Source: Streptomyces sp. NBC_01298 (GTDB taxonomy: Bacteria; Actinomycetota; Actinomycetes; Streptomycetales; Streptomycetaceae). From it: a stretch of 64,000 nt of DNA. The DNA lies in assembly GCF_035978755.1 (NCBI RefSeq), contig NZ_CP108414.1, forward strand, positions 1,240,001 to 1,304,000. The letters are read 5' to 3'. The position numbers and the translations under genes were made by a program. Below, piece after piece: positions 17,000 through 25,102 of the stretch (positions are counted from its first letter, which is position 1; each line of letters opens with the position of its first letter). Under the pieces are notes generated by a model, which ran no database searches, had not been told where the DNA came from, and saw nothing but the letters and a program-made list of their open reading frames with translations.

Positions 17000-17809
17000 T
17001 CAGAGGTTCCGGGTGCGCCGCAACAGCGCCCGGCCGGCGATGAAGTTGGCGACGATCGCGACGACGGCGAGCACCACCAGGGAGGGCCAGGCCTTGCCCA
17101 GGCCGAAGATCGCGGCGTCGCGCATGCCGGTGACGGCGTACGACACCGGGTTCACCGTCGAGATCCACCGCAGCACGGTGGGCAGTTGCTGCGAAGTGGA
17201 CAGCGACGGCGCGGCGAAGACGAGGACGGGCACCGACACGCTGGTGAGCACCATGAAGGTGCGGTAGTCGCTGATGAGGACGGCCGCGGCGAGGTACAGC
17301 CCGTTGAACGCCACCGACGAGAGCACCAGCGCAAGCAGCAGCCAGATCCAGTGGGACGCGTGGAAGGGGTAGTCGAAGATGACCGCGGCGACGGCCAGGG
17401 CCAGCAGGCTCTGGGCCAGCACGAGCGAGACCCCGGCCAGCAGTTTGCCGGCCAGGAAGCGCGAGCGGCGCAGCGGCCAGCTCCAGAGCTGGGTCGACAC
17501 CCCGCTCATCTCCTCCTGGAACATCGCCATGCCCGTCGTCCCGGAGGCGCTGACCACCGACATGGCCAGCACCATGGGGAGGAGGAAGACCGCGAAGGGG
17601 AGGGTCTCGCCCCGGTAGGTGATGTTCCCCACGACGTTGCCCAGCGAGGTGTTCACCAGGAGCAGGTACACGAGCATGGGGGTCAGGCCGAGGATGAGGT
17701 TGACCCTGTTGCGGGCGAGGAGCGCGTACTCGCGGTAGAACACGGCGATGAAGTCCGCCGGTTTGCCCGAGGCGACCGGCGGCGTGGTCTTGAATCCCAG
17801 GTCGGCCAC
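17000..17809 (-). CDS. ABC-2 type transporter permease
   Basis: GTG start, 269 aa, six predicted membrane helices (for example LILGLTPMLVYLLLV and WLLLALVLSSVAFNGLYLAAA), with an EEMSGVSTQLWSWPLRRSRF cytoplasmic loop typical of ABC-2 permeases such as those for drug or peptide export. It starts four bases after the ATPase stop and forms the transporter with it. In this context it probably exports the modified peptide or gives self-immunity. Confidence 0.9.
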   Translation of the reverse strand: MADLGFKTTPPVASGKPADFIAVFYREYALLARNRVNLILGLTPMLVYLLLVNTSLGNVVGNITYRGETLPFAVFLLPMVLAMSVVSASGTTGMAMFQEEMSGVSTQLWSWPLRRSRFLAGKLLAGVSLVLAQSLLALAVAAVIFDYPFHASHWIWLLLALVLSSVAFNGLYLAAAVLISDYRTFMVLTSVSVPVLVFAAPSLSTSQQLPTVLRWISTVNPVSYAVTGMRDAAIFGLGKAWPSLVVLAVVAIVANFIAGRALLRRTRNL

Positions 17810-17813
17810 GGTG

Positions 17814-18755
17814 TCAGCCCTCGTTCCCGGTCATGCGCAGGAAGACCTGCTCCAGCGAGTCGGTGACGGTGGAGATTCCGGAGATCGCGACTCCGGAGTC
17901 GTGGCAGTGCCGGGACAGTTGCGGCAGTACGTCCCGGACCTGCGCGTTGTCGATGCGCACCTCGGCGTCCTGGACCGTGGCGGCCAGTCCGGCCGCGGCC
18001 GCCCACTCCTTGACGACCTTGGCGCCGACCGCGTCGTCGACGCTGACCAGCAGATGCGCTCCGCCGAACTCGCGGACGAGTTCGCTCGGTTGGGCGAAGC
18101 GGACCACCTTGCCCTGGTTGATGACCAGGACCCGCTGGGCGTTGCGCTCCAGCTCCTGGATGATGTGGCTGGTCCAGATGACGGTCATGCCGTACTCCTC
18201 GCGGAGCCACCGGACGAAGCGCTCGATCTGGTGCCGGCCGGCCACGTCCAGTCCGGCCGAGGGCTCGTCGAGGATGAGCAGTTCGGGGATGGTCAGCAGG
18301 GCCCGTACGAGCTGCAGCCGCTGGCGCTGCCCGCCGGACAGCTGGAAGACGAGCCGGGACAGGTGGTCGGCCAGGCCCAGGTATTCGGCCACCTCCATCG
18401 CCCAGGGGCGGGTGGTGCGCCAGGACAGGCCCTTGAAGCGGGTGGCGATCAGCAGGTTGTCCAGGGCCGAGAGCATCTCGTCGTAGGGGGCGGACTGGTG
18501 CATCGCGCCGATGCCGGTCTTGGCGGCGACCGGGTCGCGGGCCGGGTCCACGCCGAACACCCGGATCCGGCCGGTGGTGGGAGGGGTGACGCCGCAGATC
18601 ATCTTCATCAGGGTGGTCTTTCCGGCACCGTTGGGTCCCAGCAGCCCGATGGTCTCGCCTTTGGCGATGTCGAATGAAATACGGTCGACTGCCGGCGTCT
18701 CTTTCCCGCGGTATCGCTTGGTCAGTTCCTCGGCGTTCACCACACCATTCGCCAC
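17814..18755 (-). CDS. ABC transporter ATP-binding protein
   Basis: The GTG at 18755 is chosen because GGAGGGCGGACC precedes it; 313 aa. Walker A GPNGAGKT, the Q-loop, signature LSGGQRQR and Walker B LLILDEPSAGLD are intact, followed by the C-terminal extension of about 80 residues seen in drug or natural-product exporter ATPases (DrrA/CcmA type). It is first in the leftward ABC-YcaO-TfuA unit and divergent from the ATP-grasp gene. Confidence 0.93.
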   Translation of the reverse strand: MANGVVNAEELTKRYRGKETPAVDRISFDIAKGETIGLLGPNGAGKTTLMKMICGVTPPTTGRIRVFGVDPARDPVAAKTGIGAMHQSAPYDEMLSALDNLLIATRFKGLSWRTTRPWAMEVAEYLGLADHLSRLVFQLSGGQRQRLQLVRALLTIPELLILDEPSAGLDVAGRHQIERFVRWLREEYGMTVIWTSHIIQELERNAQRVLVINQGKVVRFAQPSELVREFGGAHLLVSVDDAVGAKVVKEWAAAAGLAATVQDAEVRIDNAQVRDVLPQLSRHCHDSGVAISGISTVTDSLEQVFLRMTGNEG

Positions 18756-18951
18756 GGTCCGCCCTCCAGAATGTGATCGGTGGTCCTCGGGGAATTTCTC
18801 CGGTCGGCGTTTGTCCGGCACCGCCGATCGGGCTTGCTGCGGCTGGACGTTACGCCCGCGGGGCGGCACGGGAGCGGCCGCCGTCCAAGCTGCCGCGCAA
18901 CTGCCTCCGTTCTTCCTCCTGCCGTACGGAACCGTTGGCTAGCATGCGCAG

Positions 18952-19938
18952 ATGAGCCGTTCAGTACAGACGGAAGACCGTGACGGCCGATCCGTTGTGG
19001 TTCTGGTGAATTGCGCGGGCGGCCGTGAATTGGAGGTCGTACGGAATGCTTTGACGGGTCCTCTGGAAACTCCGGCGATACTGATCCGGCAGGACGAACT
19101 CATGTCGACCTCGATGACTCTGGATGTGGACACCGGTCTGCTGGACGTCGCCGGGCGCCGGGTCCGGCCGGCCGTGGTGTGGGTGCGGCACGGTTCGGCC
19201 TGCGCGCTGATGGCGCAGGCGAGGCCCGCCGGTTCGATGACTCCGCTGCGGGCGGAGTCCTGGTCCGGTTTCCTGCGGCAGGTGGCGGCCACGGCGGACA
19301 CCGCACTGCCCGGCGGCGCGGTCGTCGGGCCGGGCCAGCTGGCTCAGGCGCGCCGGCTGGGCGTGCGCACACCCCGTACGGTCGTCACCAATGACGTGCC
19401 GACGGGGGCGGGCGCGGTGGGTGCGCCCACCCTCGTGGTCAAGACTCCGGACTTCCGGCTGTTCGAGCCGGACCGGTCGGCCTGGAAGACCTGCCTGCCG
19501 CGGGTCGCCGGCCGGGAAGCGGTGGAGCGGGACCCGGGACCGACGGTGCCGGGCGGCGCGGGAGAGCGCCCGGTCGTGGTCCAGGAGTACGTGCCGCACA
19601 CGCGAGAACTGCGCGTCTACCAACTCGACGGCGGGATCTGCGCCTTCGAGGTCCAGAAGCCCGATCCGTCGAGCCCGATGACGGATCCCGACAGCGTCAC
19701 CGTGACGCGCGTCGACTGCCCCCACCCCGCGGCCGAGGCGGTGCGCACCCTGTGCGCGGCGTGGAACCTGCGCTACGGGGCGTTCGACCTGCTCGTGTCC
19801 GACACCGGGGACGTGGTGTTCCTGGAGGCCAACCCGGACGGGGACTGGCTCTGGTTCGAACGCAAGGCGCGCTGGCACGGCGTCTCGTTCATGGCCGCCG
19901 TCATGGTCCGTGAGCTGTTCGTACGCAGTACGTCGTGA
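18952..19938 (+). CDS. ATP-grasp ligase, graspetide-synthetase/RimK-like
   Basis: A 328-aa protein. The N-terminal pre-ATP-grasp domain runs to about residue 125. The ATP-grasp core has VVKTPDFRLFEPD, VVQEYVPHTRELRVY and the metal-binding FLEANPDGDWLWFE, a tail resembling the MvdD/graspetide maturases. Such enzymes join carboxylates to hydroxyl or amino groups in peptides, or add amino acids to a peptide end. TAGCAT lies seven bases before the ATG, hinting at a leaderless transcript. It is first in the rightward arm and divergent from the ABC-YcaO-TfuA unit. Confidence 0.85.
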   Translation: MSRSVQTEDRDGRSVVVLVNCAGGRELEVVRNALTGPLETPAILIRQDELMSTSMTLDVDTGLLDVAGRRVRPAVVWVRHGSACALMAQARPAGSMTPLRAESWSGFLRQVAATADTALPGGAVVGPGQLAQARRLGVRTPRTVVTNDVPTGAGAVGAPTLVVKTPDFRLFEPDRSAWKTCLPRVAGREAVERDPGPTVPGGAGERPVVVQEYVPHTRELRVYQLDGGICAFEVQKPDPSSPMTDPDSVTVTRVDCPHPAAEAVRTLCAAWNLRYGAFDLLVSDTGDVVFLEANPDGDWLWFERKARWHGVSFMAAVMVRELFVRSTS

Positions 19939-19953
19939 ATGGTGCGCCGTGAG

Positions 19954-20009
19954 GCGTCGTGAGGAGTGCGTCGTGAGGAGTACGTCGTCAGGAGTGCGTC
20001 GTGAGGAAC
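19954..20009 (+). repeat. Four tandem copies of a 14-bp unit GCGTCGTGAGGAGT
   Basis: Four direct copies, two exact and two with small changes, fill the gap between the ATP-grasp stop and the next start. Each unit includes a GAGGAG-like ribosome-binding core, so the repeat presents several candidate Shine-Dalgarno sites before the regulator gene. A degenerate further copy lies upstream at about 19930. Confidence 0.8.
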
Positions 20010-20017
20010 TCGCGCCG

Positions 20018-20467
20018 GTGACGGCGTTACGGGGTGCCGAGATCTCCAGCCGGGGCCTGGTGCTCGTGGCCCTGGTGGCACGGGGGCACACGACCGACCG
20101 CGTGGCCCGTGCGCTGCGCCTGAGCAGGCACACGGTGGGCGAGGAGATCAGTGTCCTGCTCGACCGGTTCAACTGCAGGAACAGGGCGGAACTGGTGGCG
20201 TACTGCTACGTCCACCGGCTCCTGCCGATCGATGTCTGGCCGCCGCCGTGCGGCCCCGTGAAAGGAGTGGGTGACGTGTTCGACCCTCTGACCGCTCTGC
20301 GCGAGGCCGGGCTTCCGGTCGACCAGTTGAGCACCGCGCAGCGCGAGGTGCTGGCGGGCCTGACCGAGGAGGAGACGTCGGTCGTCGTATCGGTGCAGCT
20401 GCGGCTGGTCGAGGCGGATTCCGGTGCGGATGCCGAGGTGTGGGCGCACGACCTGAAGCTGCTCTGA
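20018..20467 (+). CDS. Small LuxR-type HTH protein fused to a RiPP-leader-like domain
   Basis: From GTG 20018 the protein has 149 aa; a start at 19994 is also possible. Residues about 5-70 form a LuxR-type helix-turn-helix (RGHTTDRVARALRLSRHTVG). Residues 87-149 align without gaps to the N-terminal leader of the precursor encoded at 31654-31920, with about 40% identity, sharing the F-L-LR-AG start and the LTxEET core. Codon 4 (20027-20029) is TTA, so translation may need the bldA tRNA. It lies six bases before the cyclase gene. The fusion suggests a regulator that mimics, or competes with, the leader for its recognition protein. Confidence 0.7.
   Translation: MTALRGAEISSRGLVLVALVARGHTTDRVARALRLSRHTVGEEISVLLDRFNCRNRAELVAYCYVHRLLPIDVWPPPCGPVKGVGDVFDPLTALREAGLPVDQLSTAQREVLAGLTEEETSVVVSVQLRLVEADSGADAEVWAHDLKLL
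20276..20467 (+). other. Leader-like domain with its own in-frame start site
   Basis: Within the HTH gene, GTG 20276 is preceded by AAGGAG at nine bases, a better ribosome site than that of the full gene. Initiation here would give a 63-aa free peptide homologous to the precursor leader but with no Cys core, ending AHDLKLL. As I recall it resembles the leader domain that NCBI families call aroma-sacti. It could be a second precursor whose core lacks Cys, or a decoy leader. No stop codon separates it from the HTH part. Confidence 0.55.
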
Positions 20468-20473
20468 GCCCGC

Positions 20474-23400
20474 GTGAGCCGGAGACTGGTGGTCGTCCTC
20501 TTCCTCGATCTGGTCGGGTGGACCCGGCTCGCCGAGCGCGTGGACCCGGAGTCGCTGCAAGGGCTGCTCGACGAGTACTACGAGATCTGCTCGGCCGCGG
20601 TGGAGGAACACGGCGGTGTCGTCGAGAAGTTCATCGGTGACGCCGTCATGGCGGTCTTCGGAGCCGACACCTCCCAGGAGGACGACGCCCCGCGGGCACT
20701 GCGCGCGGCCACGCGGATCCGCGCCGAGGTCCGCGACCTGCGCACGCCCGCCACCGACGCGGCTCCGGTCGAGGTCCATTGCGGGATCGCGGCCGGGGAG
20801 GCGCTGGTGACGCGTTCGGCCCGGGCCGGCATCCGGGTCGTCGGCGACGTGGTCAACCTGGCCGCGCGCCTGCAGTCCCTGGCCGTCGCCGGGGAGATCA
20901 TCGTCAACGAGACCGTGGCGCACCTGGCCCGCCCGCACTACACGATGGTCCCGGTGCCGCCGGTGGCGCTGAAGGGCAAGTCCGAACCGGTACCCGTCCT
21001 CGTGGTCACCGGGGAGGCGGCCGCGGACGGCGCGGGCGAGCACTCCCTCATGGTGGACCGCGGCGCCGAACGCCACCGGCTGCGCGGGATCTACCACCGG
21101 GTGGCCCGGGAGCGGCGCGCGGAACTGGTGACCGTGCTCGGGCCGCCCGGCATCGGCAAGACCCGCCTGGTGCGGGAGGCCGTGGACGACCTCCTGGCGG
21201 CCGGGGCCGGGCCCGTCGCCGTGTTCGGCAGCTGCCAGTCGTACGGAACCGCCGGGAACTACGGGGCGCTCGTCGAAATGCTGGACGCGCTGATCCGGCG
21301 GGCGCCGTCCTGCGCGGAATTGCTGCGGTCGGACGAACGGATCGCCGGCGTCCTCGCGGCCCTGCGCGACGCCTCGCTCCCCCGGCGGGCCGGCGCGGTC
21401 CCGGGCCCGGGCGTGGAGGAGGTGTCCTGGGCGACCCGCGAACTGCTCACCGCCGCGGCCCACGGCCCGCTCGTGGTGGTGTGGGACAACCTCGCGTGGG
21501 CCGGCCAGTCGCTCCTGGGGCTGATCGGCGAGCTGATGGACGGGCTGCGCGACCTTCCGCTCCTGATGGTCTGCGTGTCCCGACCGGAGTTCGCGGGGCG
21601 GGAGGATCCCGGGCGGCCGGGAGAGGCGGACGTGATCGAGGTCGGGGCGCTGGTCCCGGCCGACAGCGCGCGGCTGGCGTTCTCGCTGGCCGGGCGCGGG
21701 AGCGGCGACGAGGTGGAACTGCACGGGCTCGACCTGGCCGAGCAGGTGGACCGGGTCGCCGTGTACAGCGCGGGCAATCCGCTGTACATCCGGCTGATGA
21801 TGGACTGGCTGCGCAGCGGCCGGACCGTCGAGGAGGTGCCGCCGAGCATCACGGCCATGGTGGGGGCGATGATCGACCGGCTGCCCGCGCCGGGCCGCCG
21901 GCTGCTGGGCGCGGCTTCGGTGATCGGCCCCTCGTTCACCCTGGAGCAGCTCGCGCTGCTGGGCGAGCCGGCTCCGGAGGCGGCGGCCCTGGAGCTCGCG
22001 GGCCGGCACCTGTTCCGGGCCACGGAGGAAGCGGGCGGCTACCGCTTCGTCCAGCAGCCGGTGCACGAAGTGGCGTACGGCCGGCTGGAGAAGGAGCAGC
22101 GGGTCACCTGGCACCGGCGGCTGGCCGAGCACGGTTTCAGTCCGGGCTTCCACCTCGAAGCCGCCACCCGGCTCCTCGCCGGGCTGCGCCCCGACGACGC
22201 GCAGCTGCCCGAGCTGGCGCGGGAGGCGGCCGGGGCCCTGCTGGGCGAGGGCACCGTGGCGCTGCGGCAGCGTGACGTGCCGACGGCGATCGGGCTGCTC
22301 GAGCGGGCGCTCGTACTGGCGCGGGGCGGGCCGGACCGGTGCCGGTCGGTCGCCGCCGTCCGGCTCAGTGACGCCCGCATGCTCTCCGGGGACACCCGGG
22401 GCGCCCTGGAGGCGGTGGAGGAGGGCACGTGGCGCGACACCGGGCCCGGCGCCCACACCGGCACCGCGCCCGCGCCCGCCCTGGTACGGGTGCAGCGGCT
22501 GCTGCTGGCCGCCCGCCTCGGGAAGGTCTCGGCGGCGGACGTGGAGGGGCTGCGGGCCGCGCTCGACGGAGAGGAGCCCGACCGGTCGGCCCGGTGCCGG
22601 TTCGAGCAGCTGCGGATGCTGATCCACCTGGACCACGGCCGGTTCGGGGCCGCGGAGGAGGCGGCGTGCGCCGCGCTCGCCCACGCCCGGGACACCGCCG
22701 ACGCGTACGAGGAGGACCGGCTGCTGGTGGCCCTGTGCGAGATCCGGCAGTGGTCGCCGAGTCCGATGGCGCAGAAGCTCGCGGGGTGCGCGGAGCTCCT
22801 GGAACGGTTCGCCGCCGACCGGTTCCTGGCCCTGCCCGCGCTCGCCGCCCGCGCGCGCTGCCTGGCGCTGACCGGGGACCGCGGCGGTGCCCGAGCGGCG
22901 CTGACCGAGGCCGAGTCCGTCGTCGTACAGCTCCGGCTGACCCTGGGGCGGGTCCTGGTCGATCAGGTGGCCGCGCTGGCCGCCTCCCTGGACGGTGAGC
23001 ACGCGGAGGCCGAGCGGCGCTTCGGCCGCGCGGCGGACGCTCTCGAACAGGCGGGCTACGTACCGGTGGCGCTGACCATGCGGGTGCAGGCGGCCCGCGA
23101 GTGCGCCCGCCGGGACCGGGCGGAGGAGGCGGCCCGCAGGATCGCCGAACTGCTCGCGCGGCGCGCGGAGATGGACGTCCGGGGCCGGATCCTGTGCCTG
23201 TCGGCCGCCGTACTGGGCGCGGCGGCGCAGGGCCGCGCCGAGCCGGCGCAAGCCGAGCCGGCGCAAGCCGAGCCGGTACGCGCCGAGCCGGTACGCGCCG
23301 AAGTGCTGCGCGCCGAGGTGCTGCGGCTGCTCCGGGACCTCGACGACCCGTGTCTGCGGGGCGAGGTCTACTTCGATCTGGCCCGGGCCCACCGCCTCCT

Positions 23401-23503
23401 GGGCGAGCGGGACGAGGCCCTGGCCATGGCCGCACTCGCCGCCGACAGCTACGCCGCCGTCGGCGCGGTGAAACCGCTGGAGGCGGTACGGGCATGGACG
23501 TGA
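20474..23503 (+). CDS. Class III nucleotidyl cyclase fused to AAA/STAND ATPase
   Basis: A 1009-aa protein. Residues 1-165 form a class III adenylate/guanylate cyclase catalytic domain: FLDLVGWT and GDAVMAVFG supply the two metal-binding aspartates, EKFIGD and VVGDVVNLAARLQ follow. A P-loop GPPGIGKT at about 225 and Walker B LVVVWDN at about 333 start an AAA_16/STAND ATPase. A long helical repeat (TPR-like) region fills the rest, interrupted at about 921-950 by six AEPAQ/AEPVR/AEVLR pentapeptides. It is soluble. It overlaps the protease gene by ten bases, so the two are coupled. This architecture is common in actinomycete signalling ATPases; the signal is unknown. Confidence 0.88.
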   Translation: MSRRLVVVLFLDLVGWTRLAERVDPESLQGLLDEYYEICSAAVEEHGGVVEKFIGDAVMAVFGADTSQEDDAPRALRAATRIRAEVRDLRTPATDAAPVEVHCGIAAGEALVTRSARAGIRVVGDVVNLAARLQSLAVAGEIIVNETVAHLARPHYTMVPVPPVALKGKSEPVPVLVVTGEAAADGAGEHSLMVDRGAERHRLRGIYHRVARERRAELVTVLGPPGIGKTRLVREAVDDLLAAGAGPVAVFGSCQSYGTAGNYGALVEMLDALIRRAPSCAELLRSDERIAGVLAALRDASLPRRAGAVPGPGVEEVSWATRELLTAAAHGPLVVVWDNLAWAGQSLLGLIGELMDGLRDLPLLMVCVSRPEFAGREDPGRPGEADVIEVGALVPADSARLAFSLAGRGSGDEVELHGLDLAEQVDRVAVYSAGNPLYIRLMMDWLRSGRTVEEVPPSITAMVGAMIDRLPAPGRRLLGAASVIGPSFTLEQLALLGEPAPEAAALELAGRHLFRATEEAGGYRFVQQPVHEVAYGRLEKEQRVTWHRRLAEHGFSPGFHLEAATRLLAGLRPDDAQLPELAREAAGALLGEGTVALRQRDVPTAIGLLERALVLARGGPDRCRSVAAVRLSDARMLSGDTRGALEAVEEGTWRDTGPGAHTGTAPAPALVRVQRLLLAARLGKVSAADVEGLRAALDGEEPDRSARCRFEQLRMLIHLDHGRFGAAEEAACAALAHARDTADAYEEDRLLVALCEIRQWSPSPMAQKLAGCAELLERFAADRFLALPALAARARCLALTGDRGGARAALTEAESVVVQLRLTLGRVLVDQVAALAASLDGEHAEAERRFGRAADALEQAGYVPVALTMRVQAARECARRDRAEEAARRIAELLARRAEMDVRGRILCLSAAVLGAAAQGRAEPAQAEPAQAEPVRAEPVRAEVLRAEVLRLLRDLDDPCLRGEVYFDLARAHRLLGERDEALAMAALAADSYAAVGAVKPLEAVRAWT
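23237..23326 (+). repeat. Six 15-bp tandem repeats inside the cyclase-ATPase gene
   Basis: Units begin GCCGAG and drift from GCCGAGCCGGCGCAA to GCCGAGGTGCTGCGG. They encode AEPAQ, AEPAQ, AEPVR, AEPVR, AEVLR and AEVLR. The neighbouring pairs are near identical, which points to recent slippage. Confidence 0.85.
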
Positions 23504-24363
23504 ACGGCGCGCCCTGGCGGCGCGAGCGGCGGCCGCACGCGTCGGGGATGCCCGCGTGGAGCATGCCGGCCGGCGGGGACCCCGGCGATCCGCTGCCCAC
23601 GGCCCTGTTCGCGGGGATCGGCCCGCGCTGGGCGTGGGAGGGCGCGAGCGGAGAGGGCGTACGGGTCTGCGTGCTCGACAGCGGCGTCCAGGCGGAGCAC
23701 CCGCTCGTCGGCGCGGTCGAGCGGGCCTGGCAGGTGGTGAGCGCCGAGGGCCGGGCTCCGCGCGTCGAGGAGTGCGAGCCGCACGACAGCGCCGGGCACG
23801 GGACCGCCTGCGCGGGGATCATCCGCTCCCTCGCGCCCCGGGCCTCGCTCAGTTCGCTCAAGGTGCTCGGGGACGGGAGGGCCGGCAGCGCCTCCGCGCT
23901 GATCGCCGGACTGGCCTTCGCGATCGAGGAGGGGTTCGACGTCATCAGCATGAGCCTGTCGACGACCCGGGTCGAATTCCGCGACCGGCTGGCCGAGTTG
24001 TGCGACCGCGCCTACTTCCGGCGGACCGCGGTGGTGGCGGCGGCGCACAACCTGCCCATCGAGAGCTTCCCCTGGAACTTCGCCTCGGTGATCTCCGTCG
24101 CGAGCCACGCCGAGCCGGACGGCATGCGCTTCTACTACAACGCCGCTCCCCCGGTGGAGTTCCGTGCCCGGGGAGTGCGCGTGCCGGTGGCGAGCCTGGG
24201 CGGCGGCACGGTCCGCAACACCGGCAACAGCTTCGCGGCGCCGCACATGGCCGGGATCGCGGCCCTCGTCCTGAGCAAGCATCCGTGGCTCACGCCGTTC
24301 CAGCTCAAGAGCGTCCTGTACCACTGCGCAGCGAACGTCCACGGAGAAGGAGACGGAGCATGA
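23494..24363 (+). CDS. S8 family serine peptidase (subtilase), intracellular
   Basis: A 289-aa protein without a signal peptide or propeptide. The catalytic triad is complete: Asp62 in VLDSGVQ, His102 in GHGTACAG, Ser246 in GNSFAAPHMAG, with Asn186 as the likely oxyanion residue. The start overlaps the cyclase stop by ten bases and its own stop overlaps the GAF gene start by four, so all three are coupled. It could cleave the leader of the nearby precursor, or act as the effector of the cyclase-ATPase signalling module. Confidence 0.9.
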   Translation: MDVNGAPWRRERRPHASGMPAWSMPAGGDPGDPLPTALFAGIGPRWAWEGASGEGVRVCVLDSGVQAEHPLVGAVERAWQVVSAEGRAPRVEECEPHDSAGHGTACAGIIRSLAPRASLSSLKVLGDGRAGSASALIAGLAFAIEEGFDVISMSLSTTRVEFRDRLAELCDRAYFRRTAVVAAAHNLPIESFPWNFASVISVASHAEPDGMRFYYNAAPPVEFRARGVRVPVASLGGGTVRNTGNSFAAPHMAGIAALVLSKHPWLTPFQLKSVLYHCAANVHGEGDGA

Positions 24364-24998
24364 AACCCTGGCCGCACGATCTGATGGCCACCGAACGTCA
24401 ACTCCTGCAGTCTGTCGTCACGGTGGCCCGGTACATCTACGGGGCGGCCGCCTCCTCGGTCTTCATGGTGAGCCCCGACACCGGTGAGCTGATCTTCGCG
24501 GCGGTGGCGGGCGAGGGCGAACAGGGCCTGGTCGGCCGGCGCTTCGAGCCCGGCACCGGCATCGCCGGCTGGGTGGCGGCCAGCGGACAGCCGCTGATCA
24601 CGGACGACGTGGGCGCCACGGACCGGTTCGCCCGCGACGCGGCGGCCTCCACCGGGTACGTTCCCGCGAGCATCATGGCCGCCCCGCTCATCGCGGACGG
24701 GGAGTGCATCGGCGTGATCGAGGTACTGGACCGCCACGTGCACGACGAGCACGCTCCCGGCCGGGAGCTCGACGACATCGAACTGCTGGGCCTGCTGGCC
24801 ACGCAGGCCGCCCTGAGCCTCGCCCTGCTGCGGCGCAGCGAGCAGGCCGCGAGCGGGGCGCCGCGCATGGGCGAGCTGGTGGCCAGGCTGTCCCAGCACG
24901 CGGTCATGGACGCCTCCGACCCGCTGGCCGTCTCCCTGCTGAGCATCTCGCTGGACCTGCTGGACCGGGGTTCGCACCCCGGTTCGAAGGTGGTCTGA
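24360..24998 (+). CDS. GAF domain protein
   Basis: A 212-aa protein that is essentially one GAF sensor domain (residues about 15-160: FMVSPDTGELIFAAVAGEG, GTGIAGWVAASGQPLITDD, MAAPLIADGECIGVIEVLD), followed by a helical tail. There is no HTH or kinase domain, so it probably binds a small molecule and acts by protein contact. It is translationally coupled (ATGA) to the S8 protease, suggesting a cyclase-protease-GAF functional unit in which the GAF domain could bind a cyclic nucleotide. Confidence 0.85.
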   Translation: MKPWPHDLMATERQLLQSVVTVARYIYGAAASSVFMVSPDTGELIFAAVAGEGEQGLVGRRFEPGTGIAGWVAASGQPLITDDVGATDRFARDAAASTGYVPASIMAAPLIADGECIGVIEVLDRHVHDEHAPGRELDDIELLGLLATQAALSLALLRRSEQAASGAPRMGELVARLSQHAVMDASDPLAVSLLSISLDLLDRGSHPGSKVV

Positions 24999-25009
24999 CG
25001 GCCGAGGGA

Positions 25010-25075
25010 GACGGAACGCAGACGGAGCGCAGACGAATCGCAGACGCACCGGCGACGCGGCGGAGACGCGGACGG
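25010..25075 (+). promoter_or_regulatory. Six 11-bp direct repeats (GACG-N7) before the XRE-STAND gene
   Basis: The units gacggaacgca, gacggagcgca, gacgaatcgca, gacgcaccggc, gacgcggcgga and gacgcggacgg follow each other exactly every 11 bases, one helical turn. Direct repeats of this period are how SARP activators bind near -35 regions. Alternatively this is a simple drifted tandem repeat. Confidence 0.45.
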
Positions 25076-25102
25076 AACGGGCCCCTCCTACCCTCCTGGC
25101 CT

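Noticed and set aside
20027..23392. 1121-residue leftward open frame opposite the cyclase gene
   Set aside because: It has repetitive Arg/Pro/Gln/Leu composition typical of the antisense frame of a high-G+C gene, and no recognisable domain.
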